Of a stretch of DNA of 64,000 nucleotides, positions 53,288 to 63,867 are shown in pieces. The DNA comes from Sepioteuthis lessoniana (Eukaryota > Mollusca > Cephalopoda > Myopsida > Loliginidae). Each line of letters opens with the position of its first letter. Position 1 is the stretch's first letter. A program made the position numbers and the translations under genes. Below the pieces are notes generated by a model. The model ran no database searches. It saw only the letters and a list, made by a program, of their open reading frames with translations, and was not told the origin of the DNA. Location of the stretch: NCBI GenBank assembly GCA_963585895.1, contig CAUZXS010002423.1, forward strand, positions 108,501-172,500, given 5' to 3'.

Positions 53288-53680
53288 GGTTTGGTTTGGT
53301 TTTATGATATATCAACTATTGTAGATTATTTACTGCCACATCCAGTTCATACTTATATATTAGATATATATGATTTGTAAACATAAGTCAATAAAGTTAA
53401 ATAGTTCCAAGTATTGCTATGTATAACTAACAATTCAATTGAACATCAGTCATTTGTTTACACACAGATAAATGATCAAACAGTTCTATTACAAGCAATT
53501 CAATTTAACTTAAGTCATTTGTTTGCATTCAGTTTAAATGTCAAACAGTTTTATTCAACCCATAGATGGGACACTTTTAGGCGGTATCCAAGACATTCGT
53601 TGGAGGGGAGGTCTTACCCCTCGGCAGAAATGCAGTTGGTGTATTCTACAGGTCCATTTGACTGGGCTGTTGAACCCCGT
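53288..53680 (-). repeat. SINE-D with internal deletion in the head
   Basis: Tail, about three body units, then the head with ~100 bp missing: GGACACTTTTAGGCGG runs straight into TATCCAAGACATTCGTTGG. Confidence 0.8.
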
Positions 53681-53754
53681 TTTCAATTCCTCCCAGCTAC
53701 AGCCATGTGAGTACTACTGTAGAGTTGCACTTCTTGGACACTGACAAAAATCAC

Positions 53755-54095
53755 TACAGAAAAATATAGATGGGAACTGGACAAGAATGTTACATGCTGT
53801 TTTGAACAAATCCTGAAAGTAGCACTCTACAAAACAGCAGCTGTAAGACCACCTACCTTCCATCTCATAAACCATCAGAGTAAGACAAACTGCTGGAAGA
53901 CAATGGACTCATAAACAATGTTCTTCTATGGATTCTTACACGTGGACACTAAATGTTGGCCAAGCAGAAAAAAGTACATTCATTAGCTATGTGCAGACAC
54001 TTGATGCTGCTAAGAGGACTAGTCAAGACTGATGACCGATAGGAACAGAGGGTGAAAGTAACTCAAGGAAATTTGTGCTATCGGGATACACTAAT
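53755..54095 (+). mobile_element. RTE LINE 3' end, heavily decayed
   Basis: GATGGGAACTGGACAAGAAT, TTGAACAAATCCTGAAAGTA and GACGACTCATAAAC-like segments align with the RTE C-terminus, but with many indels. No frame survives. Confidence 0.65.
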
Positions 54096-54604
54096 GATGA
54101 CCTTGATCAACTTTGTATATTTCAGGGAAAGTTCAGCAATGAGTGGCTATTTTATCAAAATTGGTCATAAAAGTCAATTTAATTTCTTCTGCTGATTTCA
54201 ACAGGTGAAACAGAACATAAAATAAAGAATCAAGTGTCAACAAAGGACATTGTCCAAGAAACAATCACTTGTTTATTGTTGAAGGCCACCAGCTAAGATT
54301 TACGTGACTATTTCATACATAATTCTTCTTAAGGGTAGCAAACTGAAATACCCTTTGTAATCATCAGTACTAGCTGAAAACCTATCCTCGAGGCAGCACT
54401 AAATTATAATTTTAATAAATGTCATGGAGAGGTTAACATTTGTGGCTACTGCTTGTACTACTAGTATAAATAAAATGATACAATTTTTCAAAGTCTTCAC
54501 TTGACAGTGACCAGAAACAATGGCATGAGAAAAAGTTCATAGAAAAAGGTAATAACTTGTTGGTCGCAAGGAAATATTTAGCTAGATATCTACTTTATTC
54601 CAGT
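54096..54604. other. Unassigned stretch
   Basis: AT-rich; a ~45-bp segment near 54128 resembles 50615-50660 (TCAGCAATGAGTGGCTATTT). Confidence 0.4.
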
Positions 54605-55138
54605 AAAAGAGGCATTTGTAGTTTAAGGGTTATTGTAAGAAATAGACTTAATGAACCAAGTTCAAATGCCAGACAAAGCTGTTTCAATTTCACTTTGTGC
54701 AAATGCCCTTGGGAAAGGCATGATACTATCTGTTCTCCCTCAGTTCTGGATAAATAAGTAAGTTGACTTAGTTAAGACTCCCTTTTCAATTGCTACTACA
54801 CTGAGGTGTAGGGGAGGGTGCTACTTCTTTTCTTGGATTGCTCCACTTCACTCTTGATCTCTACCTTATTGAGTGTTAAGCAAGAAAGTATCAAGTACCA
54901 TTTTTGAGTCTTTGGTATAACTTAACTTGGGATTGAACTCCACTCTCCTGGACCACAAGCGAACAGTCTACCCACTGTGCCAATGGGCCAGTAGCCTTTT
55001 GATCACCTTTGACAGTGGTCTAGATAAATAGCAGGGCAGAATGGGCACTTTATATTAGGTACGGTCAAGGTGAAGGTAAATTTTGAATTCAAACCAGCAG
55101 TACTTCACTTAAAAATTGGGCTTGTGTTGCATAAGGTT
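54605..55138 (+). repeat. SINE-B split by SINE-A
   Basis: Head/body at 54605-54757 (CAAGTTCAAATGCCAGAC, CTTGGGAAAGGCATGATAC) and tail at 55022-55138. GATAAATA is repeated at both edges of the insert. Confidence 0.7.
54756..54992 (-). repeat. SINE-A inside SINE-B
   Basis: Left tail AAGTAAGTTGACTTAG, B-box complement GGGATTGAACTCCACT, head to ~54992. A ~30-bp plus-strand SINE-A tail scrap (CCTTTTGATCACCTTTGACA) follows at 54993-55021. Confidence 0.75.
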
Positions 55139-55139
55139 T

Positions 55140-55618
55140 GGATCCTACAAAAGAGCAGCTATACAACCACTTGTCTCTCATCTCACAAACCATTCAAATC
55201 AGATGAACAAGACATGGTGAAAGAACATAGATGAACTTATACATATTTACCAACCCCTCCAGGATATGATACAAGGTCAATTTTTAAGAGGAGTTTAACA
55301 GGTTGGAATTCAGAGTTTTCCTTCTCCTAGACTAGTTGCCTCACCAAGGTTGAAGAACCCAGTCTGCCCTACTATTTACACATAGCTGGAGGGAGAACAA
55401 TTGGATTCATACCTTTCCCAAGGGTATTAGTGCTATGTGAACTTATAAGCAACATTCTGCTGTGGACTCCTACACATAGACACACCAGCATTGGTAGGCC
55501 AGCAAAAAATTACATTCATCAGCTCAGTGCAGACAGTGGATGCAAGGTAGAGAACCTACCAAAAGCAATGGCAGATAGGGATGGATGGCAAAAGAGAGTC
55601 AAAGGAATCTGAGTTACT
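55140..55618 (+). mobile_element. RTE LINE 3' end, split by SINE-B
   Basis: CAGCTATACAACCACTTGTC (before the insert) and an open 60-codon stretch after it (THRHTSIGRPAKNYIHQL, KAMADRDGWQKRVKGI) follow the RTE C-terminus. The (GAT)n tail is lost. Confidence 0.75.
55242..55437 (-). repeat. SINE-B, 5'-truncated, 10-bp TSD
   Basis: TGAACTTATA at 55232-55241 and 55438-55447. The copy lacks its tRNA-like head (stops at the GTGCTATG region), so it is a second truncated SINE insertion with an intact target duplication. Confidence 0.9.
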
Positions 55619-55884
55619 TGATATATATATCATAGTGAAAGAAGAGGAGGGCGGATAATATGCCTCATCAGAAACAGAAAGAAAAGAGTCTTTTGTAACT
55701 GAACATGTGAAATCAATTCCAAGCGCTGTTGCTGTGTCGTCTTCTTAATAGAAGGTGGACAGCCAAATTTCTATGCTGAAAATGACAGTGCTCCTAGTTT
55801 TTTCCTATTAATTTCTTTTTGCCTGCAACAAGCTTCTTTAGCAGTCCCACACCCAAGCTCATCTTTTGTCGTGCATCACCAAGA
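55619..55884. other. Unassigned stretch
   Basis: Nothing recognised. Confidence 0.4.
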
Positions 55885-56205
55885 CTCAAAATGCCTCGGT
55901 ATTTGTCATCCGTCCCACCACCGGACAAATATGGCACAAGGCTGTTTTTATGGTGGGTCAAAGTCACAGGGCCGTAGCCCACACACATCCGACATTGCCA
56001 AAAATACATTCAGCCTCATCAACATTCACCTTATTAGGGGCACCTCAGGTGCCAGGCAATAAACCTACCCCCCCAAAGGGGTAAAAGCTCGGGGCGACAG
56101 TCCCCTGAGGCCAGAGAAAATGTCCAGTGCCGAGGCGCACACAGCCAGATCCACACCAAGGTGAATATGGCCAGCCAAATGCAACCCAACAACTGGAGAG
56201 GAGAT
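55885..56205 (-). repeat. SINE-F dimer, unit 1
   Basis: ATGCCTCGGTATTTGTCATC to CCAACAACTGGAGAGGAGAT. Same order as the 19.4-kb copy but with a different 5' end (no U2-like start). Confidence 0.8.
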
Positions 56206-56535
56206 GAAAAATGCCTCGGTATTTATCACACGCTCCACCAGTGTACAAATCTGGAACAAGGCTGTTTTTAAGGTGGGTCCAGTTGCAGGGCCGAAGCCCA
56301 CATGTCCCGCATTGTCAAAAATACCTTTGGCACTGTCAGCAGTCCCCTTATTAGGGGCACTTCAGGCACCAGGCAATAACCCCCCACCCCAATGGGGGTA
56401 AAAGCATGGGTGGACGGCTCCCTGAGGTTGGAGGAAATCTCCAGTGCCAAGGCACACCCAACCAGATCCGTGCTGAGGCGAGCACAGCCAGCTGAATGCA
56501 ACCCAACAACTGGAGAGGAGACAAAAAATGCCTCT
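56206..56535 (-). repeat. SINE-F dimer, unit 2
   Basis: Direct head-to-tail repeat of unit 1, beginning AAAATGCCTCGGTATTTATC and ending CAACTGGAGAGGAGACAAAA. The junction repeats AAATGCCTCGG, as in a tandem retroposon or an unequal-crossover product. Confidence 0.8.
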
Positions 56536-56604
56536 CCTTTCCAGTGCATTCAGACAGAACATAAAATAATCACACCAAAACACCACATCTGGGTTAATCG
56601 GACA

Positions 56605-56800
56605 ATGTGGTAATTTACATGCGTGCCAGCGTGTAGGTAGTCCTGACGTCAAACACGATTCACAATTGGGAGGATGTGAGTTCGATCTCCCCATTGCCCG
56701 TTTCTCTCTGCCTAATCTCATTTTACATGCCAGACATATTCGTGCACTCTTTGAGCTGCCGTATGCGTGATTTCTCTCACTACAGATAGGATGAAAATTT
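56605..56800 (+). repeat. SINE-J, possible tRNA-derived element
   Basis: AGCGTGTAGGTAGTCCTGAC and GTGAGTTCGATCTCCCC sit at about the A-to-B-box distance of a tRNA, followed by a non-tRNA body. Single copy here, so the family is tentative. Confidence 0.4.
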
Positions 56801-56809
56801 TTAGCCAAT

Positions 56810-59091
56810 TTTTATATAATTTGGGGGTAATTTTTTCTTTAATTTGTTCAAATCTGGAAAAAAACTTTTTAACTGGTTAATAAATAGAGGGAGAATTATT
56901 TGTTGGTATTTTTTTTTGGTTTGGATTGTTATATTTTTACATCAACTAGTATAAAATCAAAATAATCAGATTTCCTTTCATTTCTTATGCTCCATAGTTT
57001 TTGTATTATCATTTAAAAATAATGTTTTCAACTTTCTTCAATGGCTTGAAAAGTGGCCTTTATTTCACACAAGCTAAAAGCTGTCTATTTTTCTTCTTTT
57101 TGAAATAACAACCTTCCATGTTAAATTGATGTTTCATTGTTTCTTAAACCAAAAAACACAGAGGCAACAATTTCAAAACTAAATAGATCAAGATATATTA
57201 TTTCCTAAATATTCTAATGGTGTTTTTATTATGCTAACAACAACAATAACATTTTTTTTAAAAAATGTTTGATTTTAGGATAGTTTAAAATTGTTCGGGA
57301 ACAGTTAAATTACTTTTCTAGACATATGTGAAAAAAGTTAATAGGGAGACCTGAAGTAGACATTGTGCATACCAGACTTCAAGAGAATAAACTGTTGTAA
57401 AGTTTCAAGTGTTCAAACATCACCTGGTTTGCAATAAAGAAAAACAACCAACACCAAAAAACAGAAGCCAAACTTGTACTATGTCGAGGAGGTCAGTTTG
57501 TGATTGGTGAAGATTCCCTCCTCCAGAATTATATTTGGTATTATGTCTCAGACACCCTCAAGCCCTACAGCCAATTTCTATGTAATGTCAGTACAAAAAT
57601 ATGTCATATGCCCGTCAAGTAAAAATAAAATGATCACCTGTATATATTCTTTATTGAGAATAGATGAACTAGGCAATGAATATATATATATATGTATATA
57701 TTATCAAACAGGAGCTCACCTCTGTTGGGTTGATGTTTCTTCTTCTTCTTCCTTTCCTTTTTGTGTTCTTCCTTTGGGAAGAACTTTTTAAAGTCACTGA
57801 AATATGACAGTGAAAGCCATTTGGGGCTGTGTCATATTTCCACCCATGCAAAGACACGTGTGGGTGAGATTGTCTGAATGGGAATATAACGGTTGAATGT
57901 TACATGTGACCAAAATTAAAGATAGGTGTGAACTTTGAGATTCAAGTTAGTTGGAGATGAACACAAGGTTGCAGGACCAGACAAAATAGTTTCCTGCTAG
58001 AGAGAGATATTTTGTCCCTCTGGTGATAAAAAAAAAGTATTTATCACAGGATATATTCCCACTCTAGATTCACAACATACAATGAAGGTGTTATCTAGAG
58101 AATAATCTTTATGCAAGATTACTGACAAGGATAAAACCTAATTTATCAGATTGAAGGAAAAGATAAATAGCAATATTCCAACTAATAATCAGGAATTTAT
58201 TCATCGAAAGATACCAGATTGCAACATCCAAAGAGCAGCTGGAAATCTACAAAGAGGGATTTTCAAACCTTGAAGTTCATCAGATCAAGATGAGTCTGAA
58301 GTAATCCCACATTTAAATTTCAGATCCTCACAGTAGTTTGTAAAAGAATGCCATAACAGAACTCTAAGCAAGAAACTAAGTATATGATGGATAAAATAAT
58401 CAACCAAAGTTGAACAGTCAAAGAAGATACATACCTACATAGGAAAAAAAGGGAAGTTACGAGAGAGAATGAAGAAAGTTGAAATATGAAATAAAAAAAG
58501 AAGAGGAAACAAAAGAAAAAAGGAAAAGAAAAAAAAAGGTAAGAACCAGAATGTTTGGAAAGAGACATATATTTTTTTTTTTTTCGTATTGGAAACTGAC
58601 TTTCAAAGAAGTCATTTGAATAAATAACCCAACACCTTTTCCCAGCTCACAAAACACAAACTTTTTTCATGCATTCACCATAACATGAACATATTGCTAG
58701 TTACCTTTCTTATTTGATTCTAAATGTTTGTTAGTAAATAGCTATGTATATTGTCTTCTTTTCTTTTCTTTTATTTGCTAGGGAATAAAAGACTTATTCT
58801 TTTAAGACCTACTTGACATTTCATTGTCTGACACGGTGCCGACTCATTTCTCAAGTAGACAGGAGGTTCCTTGATTATCGGCATCAGAAGAGTGAAATAC
58901 CTTCAGACACAATTATTCTTTCTTTTTATGTGTTGCACTCTCAGAGAGAGAGTGACAATTGGGACTATACATGGAAGTTGTATTGATATGCTGTGAGAAG
59001 TTTGACTCATCCCTCCCCACCATCATAAACCACTCAGGGCGTAACAATATATATACAATATACAAATACACATATATAAATAAATATACGT
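56810..59091. other. Long stretch without supported features
   Basis: 2.3 kb. (TA)n at 57680-57698 and a CT-rich tract at 57735-57765. Short frames are low-complexity; nothing resembles a known exon or repeat family. Confidence 0.45.
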
Positions 59092-59317
59092 AAGATGGCA
59101 ACCGTAGTCGAGGGCAACCCGAAAAGTGTAGAGGAGGGCGCTATTCCTTTCCCTGGATTGCTCCTCTTACCCTTCATCTGGACCTTATAATGCTGAGTGT
59201 TAACCAAGGAGGAACCAAGTATCATTTTTTGAGTCTTTTGTATGACTCGACCTAGGATTGAAACCCGGTTTCCCAGAAAATTGGTAAATATTCTACCCAC
59301 TAAGCTAATAGGCCAGT
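59092..59317 (-). repeat. SINE-A, near full length
   Basis: CAACCGTAGTCGAGGGCAAC on the left; internal loss of the TAGCTA segment; B-box complement AGGATTGAAACCCGG; head to GGCCAGT. Confidence 0.8.
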
Positions 59318-59329
59318 CAACATACACAC

Positions 59330-59330
<1 letters not shown>

Positions 59331-59376
<46 letters not shown>

Positions 59377-59400
59377 TACAAAGTATATATATACACACAC
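59331..59400. repeat. (TA)n(CA)n microsatellite
   Basis: TA run 59331-59360, CA runs to 59400. Confidence 0.95.
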
Positions 59401-59426
59401 ATACACAGAGAAAATGTGTGTATATA

Positions 59427-59517
59427 AGTTGGCCAACAGTATTTGAGGGTGACCTAAAGGCTCGTTTTTCAATAGATGTAGGAGAGACCACTTCTACTTC
59501 CCTTGAATTACTACACA
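59427..59517 (-). repeat. SINE-A 3' fragment
   Basis: AAGTTGGCCAACAGTATTTG to CCTTGAATTACTACA; the head is missing and SINE-I follows directly. Confidence 0.65.
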
Positions 59518-59630
59518 GAGCTGATGTTGAGTCGCATACTGGCTGAAGGGTATGTCATCGCCCTGAACTAAAGGGCCTCGCATACCTAGTCACACTGAAG
59601 AGTTGTGATACAAGGAAACAGTTAGTCGAT

Positions 59631-59636
<6 letters not shown>
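59518..59636 (+). repeat. SINE-I, plus copy
   Basis: Ends CTAGTCACACTGAAGAGTTG, CAGTTAGTCGATGACTATAT, running into a (TA)n tail. Faces a minus copy across that microsatellite. Confidence 0.65.
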
Positions 59637-59687
<51 letters not shown>

Positions 59688-59722
59688 TGTATGCATGCAC
59701 ACAAACATATATATATATGCAT
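59633..59722. repeat. (TA)n(CA)n microsatellite between two SINE-I tails
   Basis: The (TA)n tail of the plus SINE-I grades into CA and then into the (TA) tail of the minus SINE-I (ATATAGTCATC). Confidence 0.9.
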
Positions 59723-59729
59723 ATATACA

Positions 59730-59980
59730 TATAGTCATCTACAGACAGACTTTCGTGTTATAACAACTCTTCAGTGTGGCTAGACCCACAAGAAGCTTCA
59801 TGCTGGGATTGAAACCTGGCTGACTTTATGTCAGTCAGACATCTTACCACATAGCCATCGTCATTTTCAGCTTAAGTGAAGGAATTTTTTATGTATATAT
59901 CTTTCTATATATACATCATCAGCTACCTTGAATGCTCAATAAGAGAGCATTTCAGCATATATATATATATATATATATAC
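59730..59980 (-). repeat. SINE-I (reference copy) and flanking (TA)n
   Basis: Reverse strand: A-box-like GGCTATGTGGTAAGATGTCT, B-box CCAGGTTTCAATCCCAGC, then GTGGGTCTAGCCACACTGAA and the GTCTGTAGATGACTA end with (TA)n. The region 59880-59960 also matches the sequence upstream of the 3.1-kb copy. Confidence 0.7.
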
Positions 59981-60206
59981 ACATACATACATACATACAC
60001 ACTCATAACACTTGTACATCCATTTGCAGCAGTACATAAGATAACATCATTTATGTGTTCATTCTTGCCTCACATGTGTTCTTCCACATATCTTTTTTGT
60101 TTGACTTGAAGGCTCTGTGTGATGGTATAAACATGGCCATACAGCAGCAGTTTTGTAGATCATTGTTTCCAGGATTTTTTTTACGACTGTTTTCTCTATT
60201 CTTTGG

Positions 60207-60450
60207 GGGGGGTGTCTTCGTGGTGTAATGGTTAAAGCGATGGACTTGCGGAATCGTAGTACGCGAGTTCGTACTCCAGTCGCGCTATTACGTTCACTTT
60301 CAGACAAATACCCTTGGGAAAGGTATGAAGCCCCTTATCCTCCCAGCTATGGGTTAAATAGTACCACTACTGTTCTTCTAGGAGAATGGCTTTGGCATTA
60401 AATAACCTAAAAAGAGTTGATATGCCATTAAACAAAGAAACCAAACCAAA
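60207..60450 (+). repeat. SINE-C, full length with 12-bp TSD (reference copy)
   Basis: TCTATTCTTTGG at 60195-60206 and 60451-60462. Head TCGTGGTGTAATGGTTAAAG (A-box) and CGCGAGTTCGTACTCCAG (B-box) are intact and tRNA-like; body GGGAAAGGTATGAAGCCCC, CCAGCTATGGGTTAAATAG; tail TTGGCATTAAATAACC with hairpin; end AAAGAAACCAAACCAAA. Probably recent and potentially transcribable by RNA polymerase III. Confidence 0.93.
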
Positions 60451-60462
60451 TCTATTCTTTGG

Positions 60463-62090
60463 TCGTTCTCACTCACACTAAATCTAAATTGAATTAAAAA
60501 TTTTCAGTGTTAATTTTTTCTTAAAATGGTCCATAAGGAGGTCTCATTCACCATTGATCTTATTAACTGCTAATCCATAAAGTTGAAACCACTTTGATTA
60601 AAAGTATTACTTTAAATTAATTAAATCCATCTCAGAAAGAATTAAGGCTGTCACAAAAGCTCAAGCAGAAGCAACTAAGCATTAATTCTAATTTTTTTGC
60701 AAATGTATTCCACATTGGGTTATTCCCTAATATTTTCCTCTTGACTACTTGGAAAAAAATTATTCCATTTAAATAATTTTATGTAATTTGTTTAACTCTT
60801 TAAGCCCAAATGCCTAAAATCCAACAACACCTCCACATTATAGGAAAGTATGGGAATAGCAGTATATTTGGGTTCTAAGGGTTAAGTTATATTTTATAAA
60901 ACCAGGCTGTTCTGTTATTAAATTAAATTGTTTTGCATGTTATGACTTATAAGTTTATTTACATTTAAACAAAAAAAAAAAAAAAAAAAAAGAAATCCAT
61001 GTGAACATCTTCATAGGCTTATTCCATAATTTTTGCCACACATAAATCTGAGGTAGGACTGACAATACATAAATAATCCTGTACATTTTTTTTTACAGGA
61101 ATTCAACTAATATTGTGCAAAATAATTTACTTTTTAAGAACACAAAAATGAATCTATAATCAAGATACAACAGAAATACTTTCCTTATTTTAAACGGTTA
61201 CCTGCATGGTGCAAGTGAACTAAGGCAATTTTTTTTTTCCTCAAATTTTTTTAGATATAATCATGGCTTGGACTCATGCACACAGTGATGTTGCAGTTGA
61301 AATGCTTTTTAAAACTGGTGAATCTGTAATTGCTACTCAGAGAGTTTTCCATACTCCTTTCAAGTTACAATTTGGAATGATACAGATGAAATTTTCTACT
61401 CATAGCATTTTCTATCCAGAACAATGTCATTCCAACATAAAATGAAATGCGTATGAAAAGCTCTTTGTACAGCAATTACAGATACACTAATCTTAAAAGA
61501 AATGTTTCAACAACAAACGCATGGTGTGCACAAGCTTGAGCCATGATCATATGTGTTAGAGTTCTTTTTTTAAAAAGTAAGGTTTTAGCTAGATAGAGCT
61601 ACCATTACCAGTTGCCCAAGTTCACTTGCACTACATGGATGACAGTTTAAGATGTGAGAGGCATTTAAAATGGTCGTAGACTCTTGAAAGTTCAAAAAAC
61701 TTATCCTTTTGACATTACAGTAGTACTAAGCTGATATTAGAAATGAAGAAAATAAAAATACCTAAAACCACTGGGAAAGTGATTCACTAAAGTGAGAATG
61801 ACCAGTGAATGAATATCTAAAGTACAAATGGTCGGATCTGATAAAAAAAAATAGTCAAGATTAGCCAGAGGCCACACTTTACTTCAATATTTCAGATTGT
61901 ACTTGAAAGAGTTCAAATCTTATTATCATCCAATTTAGTGTGTCCTGGAAGCATTGCAGTCTGGCGATATTTTTCATTTAGGCTTTATGTGTGGTCTGTA
62001 TTTGTAAGAGTGGGTTGGAATAAATATCCCATATATACCAGTAGAGATCAAGGCATAGCAGTTTGAGTGGAGGGTTACACCAGCTAAAGG
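60463..62090. other. Unassigned AT-rich stretch
   Basis: Poly(A) run 60971-60991. A 60-codon frame at 61263-61445 (MAWTHAHSDVAVEML) has no recognisable family; I do not call it a gene. Confidence 0.45.
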
Positions 62091-62091
62091 T

Positions 62092-62148
62092 TGGTTGTTT
62101 GGTTGGTTGCATCAACCCTTTTTGGGTCATTTAACGCCAAATTAAGTT
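62092..62148 (-). repeat. D2-type tail fragment
   Basis: GCATCAACCCTTTTTGGGTC hairpin and TTTAACGCCAAATTAAG, immediately before another SINE-D tail. Confidence 0.55.
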
Positions 62149-62149
62149 A

Positions 62150-62472
62150 TTTTGGTTTGGTTCAGTTTTATGACATATCAATCACCGTCGGTCATTTAAT
62201 GCCAAATCCATTTTTATACATATAAACAGTTCTATTTCAAACAATTCTGTTTAACATAAGTACACAGTTTAGTTCTATTTGACCCATAGATAGAACCCTA
62301 TCAGGTGCTAATATTCAGAACCAAAGTCGACTAGGGAACAATTGCAATGAAGGGGTGCACCACATTCCCCAAAGTTCCAGCATTACTGGAGCCGCCCCAT
62401 CAGATTGTTTAGTGTTTGGAGTAGTCTTACCTCTCTGCAGTGATGCAGTTGGTGTATTCTGCTGACTGGGCC
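62150..62472 (-). repeat. SINE-D, short form
   Basis: Tail (TATCAATCACCGTCGGTCA), essentially one body unit instead of seven or eight, then the head with a ~50-bp gap. Shows that unit number varies between copies. Confidence 0.8.
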
Positions 62473-62673
62473 AAAAACATAAAAGAAAAAGTGGACTGTT
62501 TACTGTGGTCAGCATAAGTAAGAGTAGAATAAGGGAATATTGCAATTGCAGCACACAGGGCTAGTTTGCCCAAACACACCCATCCATTTGTTTTTGTTCT
62601 TTTTTCTGTTTCCCTTTCATGGCATCACAACCGACCCAAAACATCTGAACAACAGTATGCAGTGAAGTGCACA

Positions 62674-63191
62674 TGTAATATAATGGCCGAGGGATTTCGT
62701 TTTATGCCTTTGGGTTTAGTTACGCTGAGAACCTTTCAGCTCAGTGCATAGGTGACTTAGGTACAACATTAACGTAGGTGTTCACGCACGCGGGCGGAAC
62801 GAACGTGTCACTCAGAGATGTCACAATGGCCCAGATGGGAAACGGGGCTACAGAGTGCGGGTGACGTCACACACTAGAAGCGCACAGAGGATTTGGGGGA
62901 TTTTGAAAAAGTCAGTTAGTTAGTTGAGTTCCTGGCTCGGAAGAAGACGGTTGACTTTTGGGGCTCGCAGAGGCCAGACGAATTTGCGTGCTACAGGTGC
63001 TGCATGAGATGGGGGGTAGATAAAAAAGCCAGAATAGAAAGAACGTGTATCTCTCTCCTTATGTCGAAGAACCTTTAAACTCAAAGGTAATAAGTTTCAT
63101 ACCTGAACTAAGAAGTCGTAAGTGTTTTTTGTGTTTCAAGATTCTTATGTTCTATGTACATTTCACATATCCGTATCATGGGTATGGTACA
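62674..63191 (+). mobile_element. Solo LTR, gypsy-like, 518 bp
   Basis: Starts TGTAATATAATGGCCGAGGG, ends GGGTATGGTACA, flanked by CACA at 62670-62673 and 63192-63195. Same family as 49418-49961 (shared GAGAACCTTTC-GCTCAG, GTGACGTCACAC/GC, GGCTCGCAG blocks), but clearly diverged from it. Different 4-bp TSDs show two independent insertions, not the two ends of one element. Confidence 0.85.
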
Positions 63192-63195
63192 CACA

Positions 63196-63729
63196 AATGG
63201 CAAGGTAGTTATGTCATATCCCAACTTTCACTATTTATAATTTACAATCAGAATGCTCCCTCTGCCATAATTCAACTCCTATTGACTCATTCCTAATGTG
63301 CCTGTGACTATTGTCCCAACATATTTACCATTCTAGACACTTCTAACACTGATTTACAACTGTCTGTGCCAGAGGTGCTTTGTATAATTAAATATCAACC
63401 AGCTCTCTGCAAGTAAAAGGAATTCTACAATATTCTTTTGTTCAACTCTGCTGATTACAACTAAACCAGATTAAGTCAAGAATTTTTTTAAAAACTTAAT
63501 AAAAAAAAAAAAAACTTTACCAATCCATTTTTGGGTTTTTTTTTTCTTCTTTTACCTCTTTGTAGGTTTTTTTCTTTTTCTGTTGTCAAGTATTAGATCT
63601 CTTTATTCCTCTGTATTGCTTGCTTTTATCCGGATGTTCTCAAATGAGATGTGACCAAAAAAAATTCCTTTTTTTCAGAACTAATGATGTTTGCTCAACT
63701 TAAAGCTATTTAAACATTTAATTTTAGTT
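63196..63729. other. Unassigned stretch
   Basis: A-run near 63502-63515 and T-run near 63537-63546. Nothing else recognised. Confidence 0.4.
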
Positions 63730-63745
63730 ATTACTAACAGCATCT

Positions 63746-63867
63746 GGGTGCCTTGGGTAGCATAATGGTTAGCAAGCTAGACTAGCAAACCTACACGGGT
63801 GAGTTCGAGTCTCATTGGGTGCCCTATTCGTATTGCTACATCTAAGCAAAAAGCTTAGTAAATTACT
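63746..63867 (+). repeat. SINE-H, 122 bp, with TSD (reference copy)
   Basis: Short tRNA-derived SINE: TGGGTAGCATAATGGTTAGC (A-box), GGTGAGTTCGAGTCTCATTG (B-box), then the tail CTAAGC-AAAAA-GCTTAG followed by TAAATTACT. TSD ATTACTAACAGCATCT (63730-63745) and ATTACTAACGGCATCT (63868-63883), one mismatch. The head is close to a tRNA but lacks a full 3' half, so it is not a tRNA gene. Confidence 0.85.

Noticed and set aside
60207-60290. Possible tRNA gene (A and B boxes)
   Set aside because: No acceptor stem closure; the sequence continues into a repeated SINE body with TSD. The same applies to 26646, 51697 and 63746.
49418-63191. The two LTRs as the ends of one large element
   Set aside because: Each has its own different 4-bp TSD, they are clearly diverged, and the interval holds SINEs and RTE remnants rather than LTR-element coding sequence.
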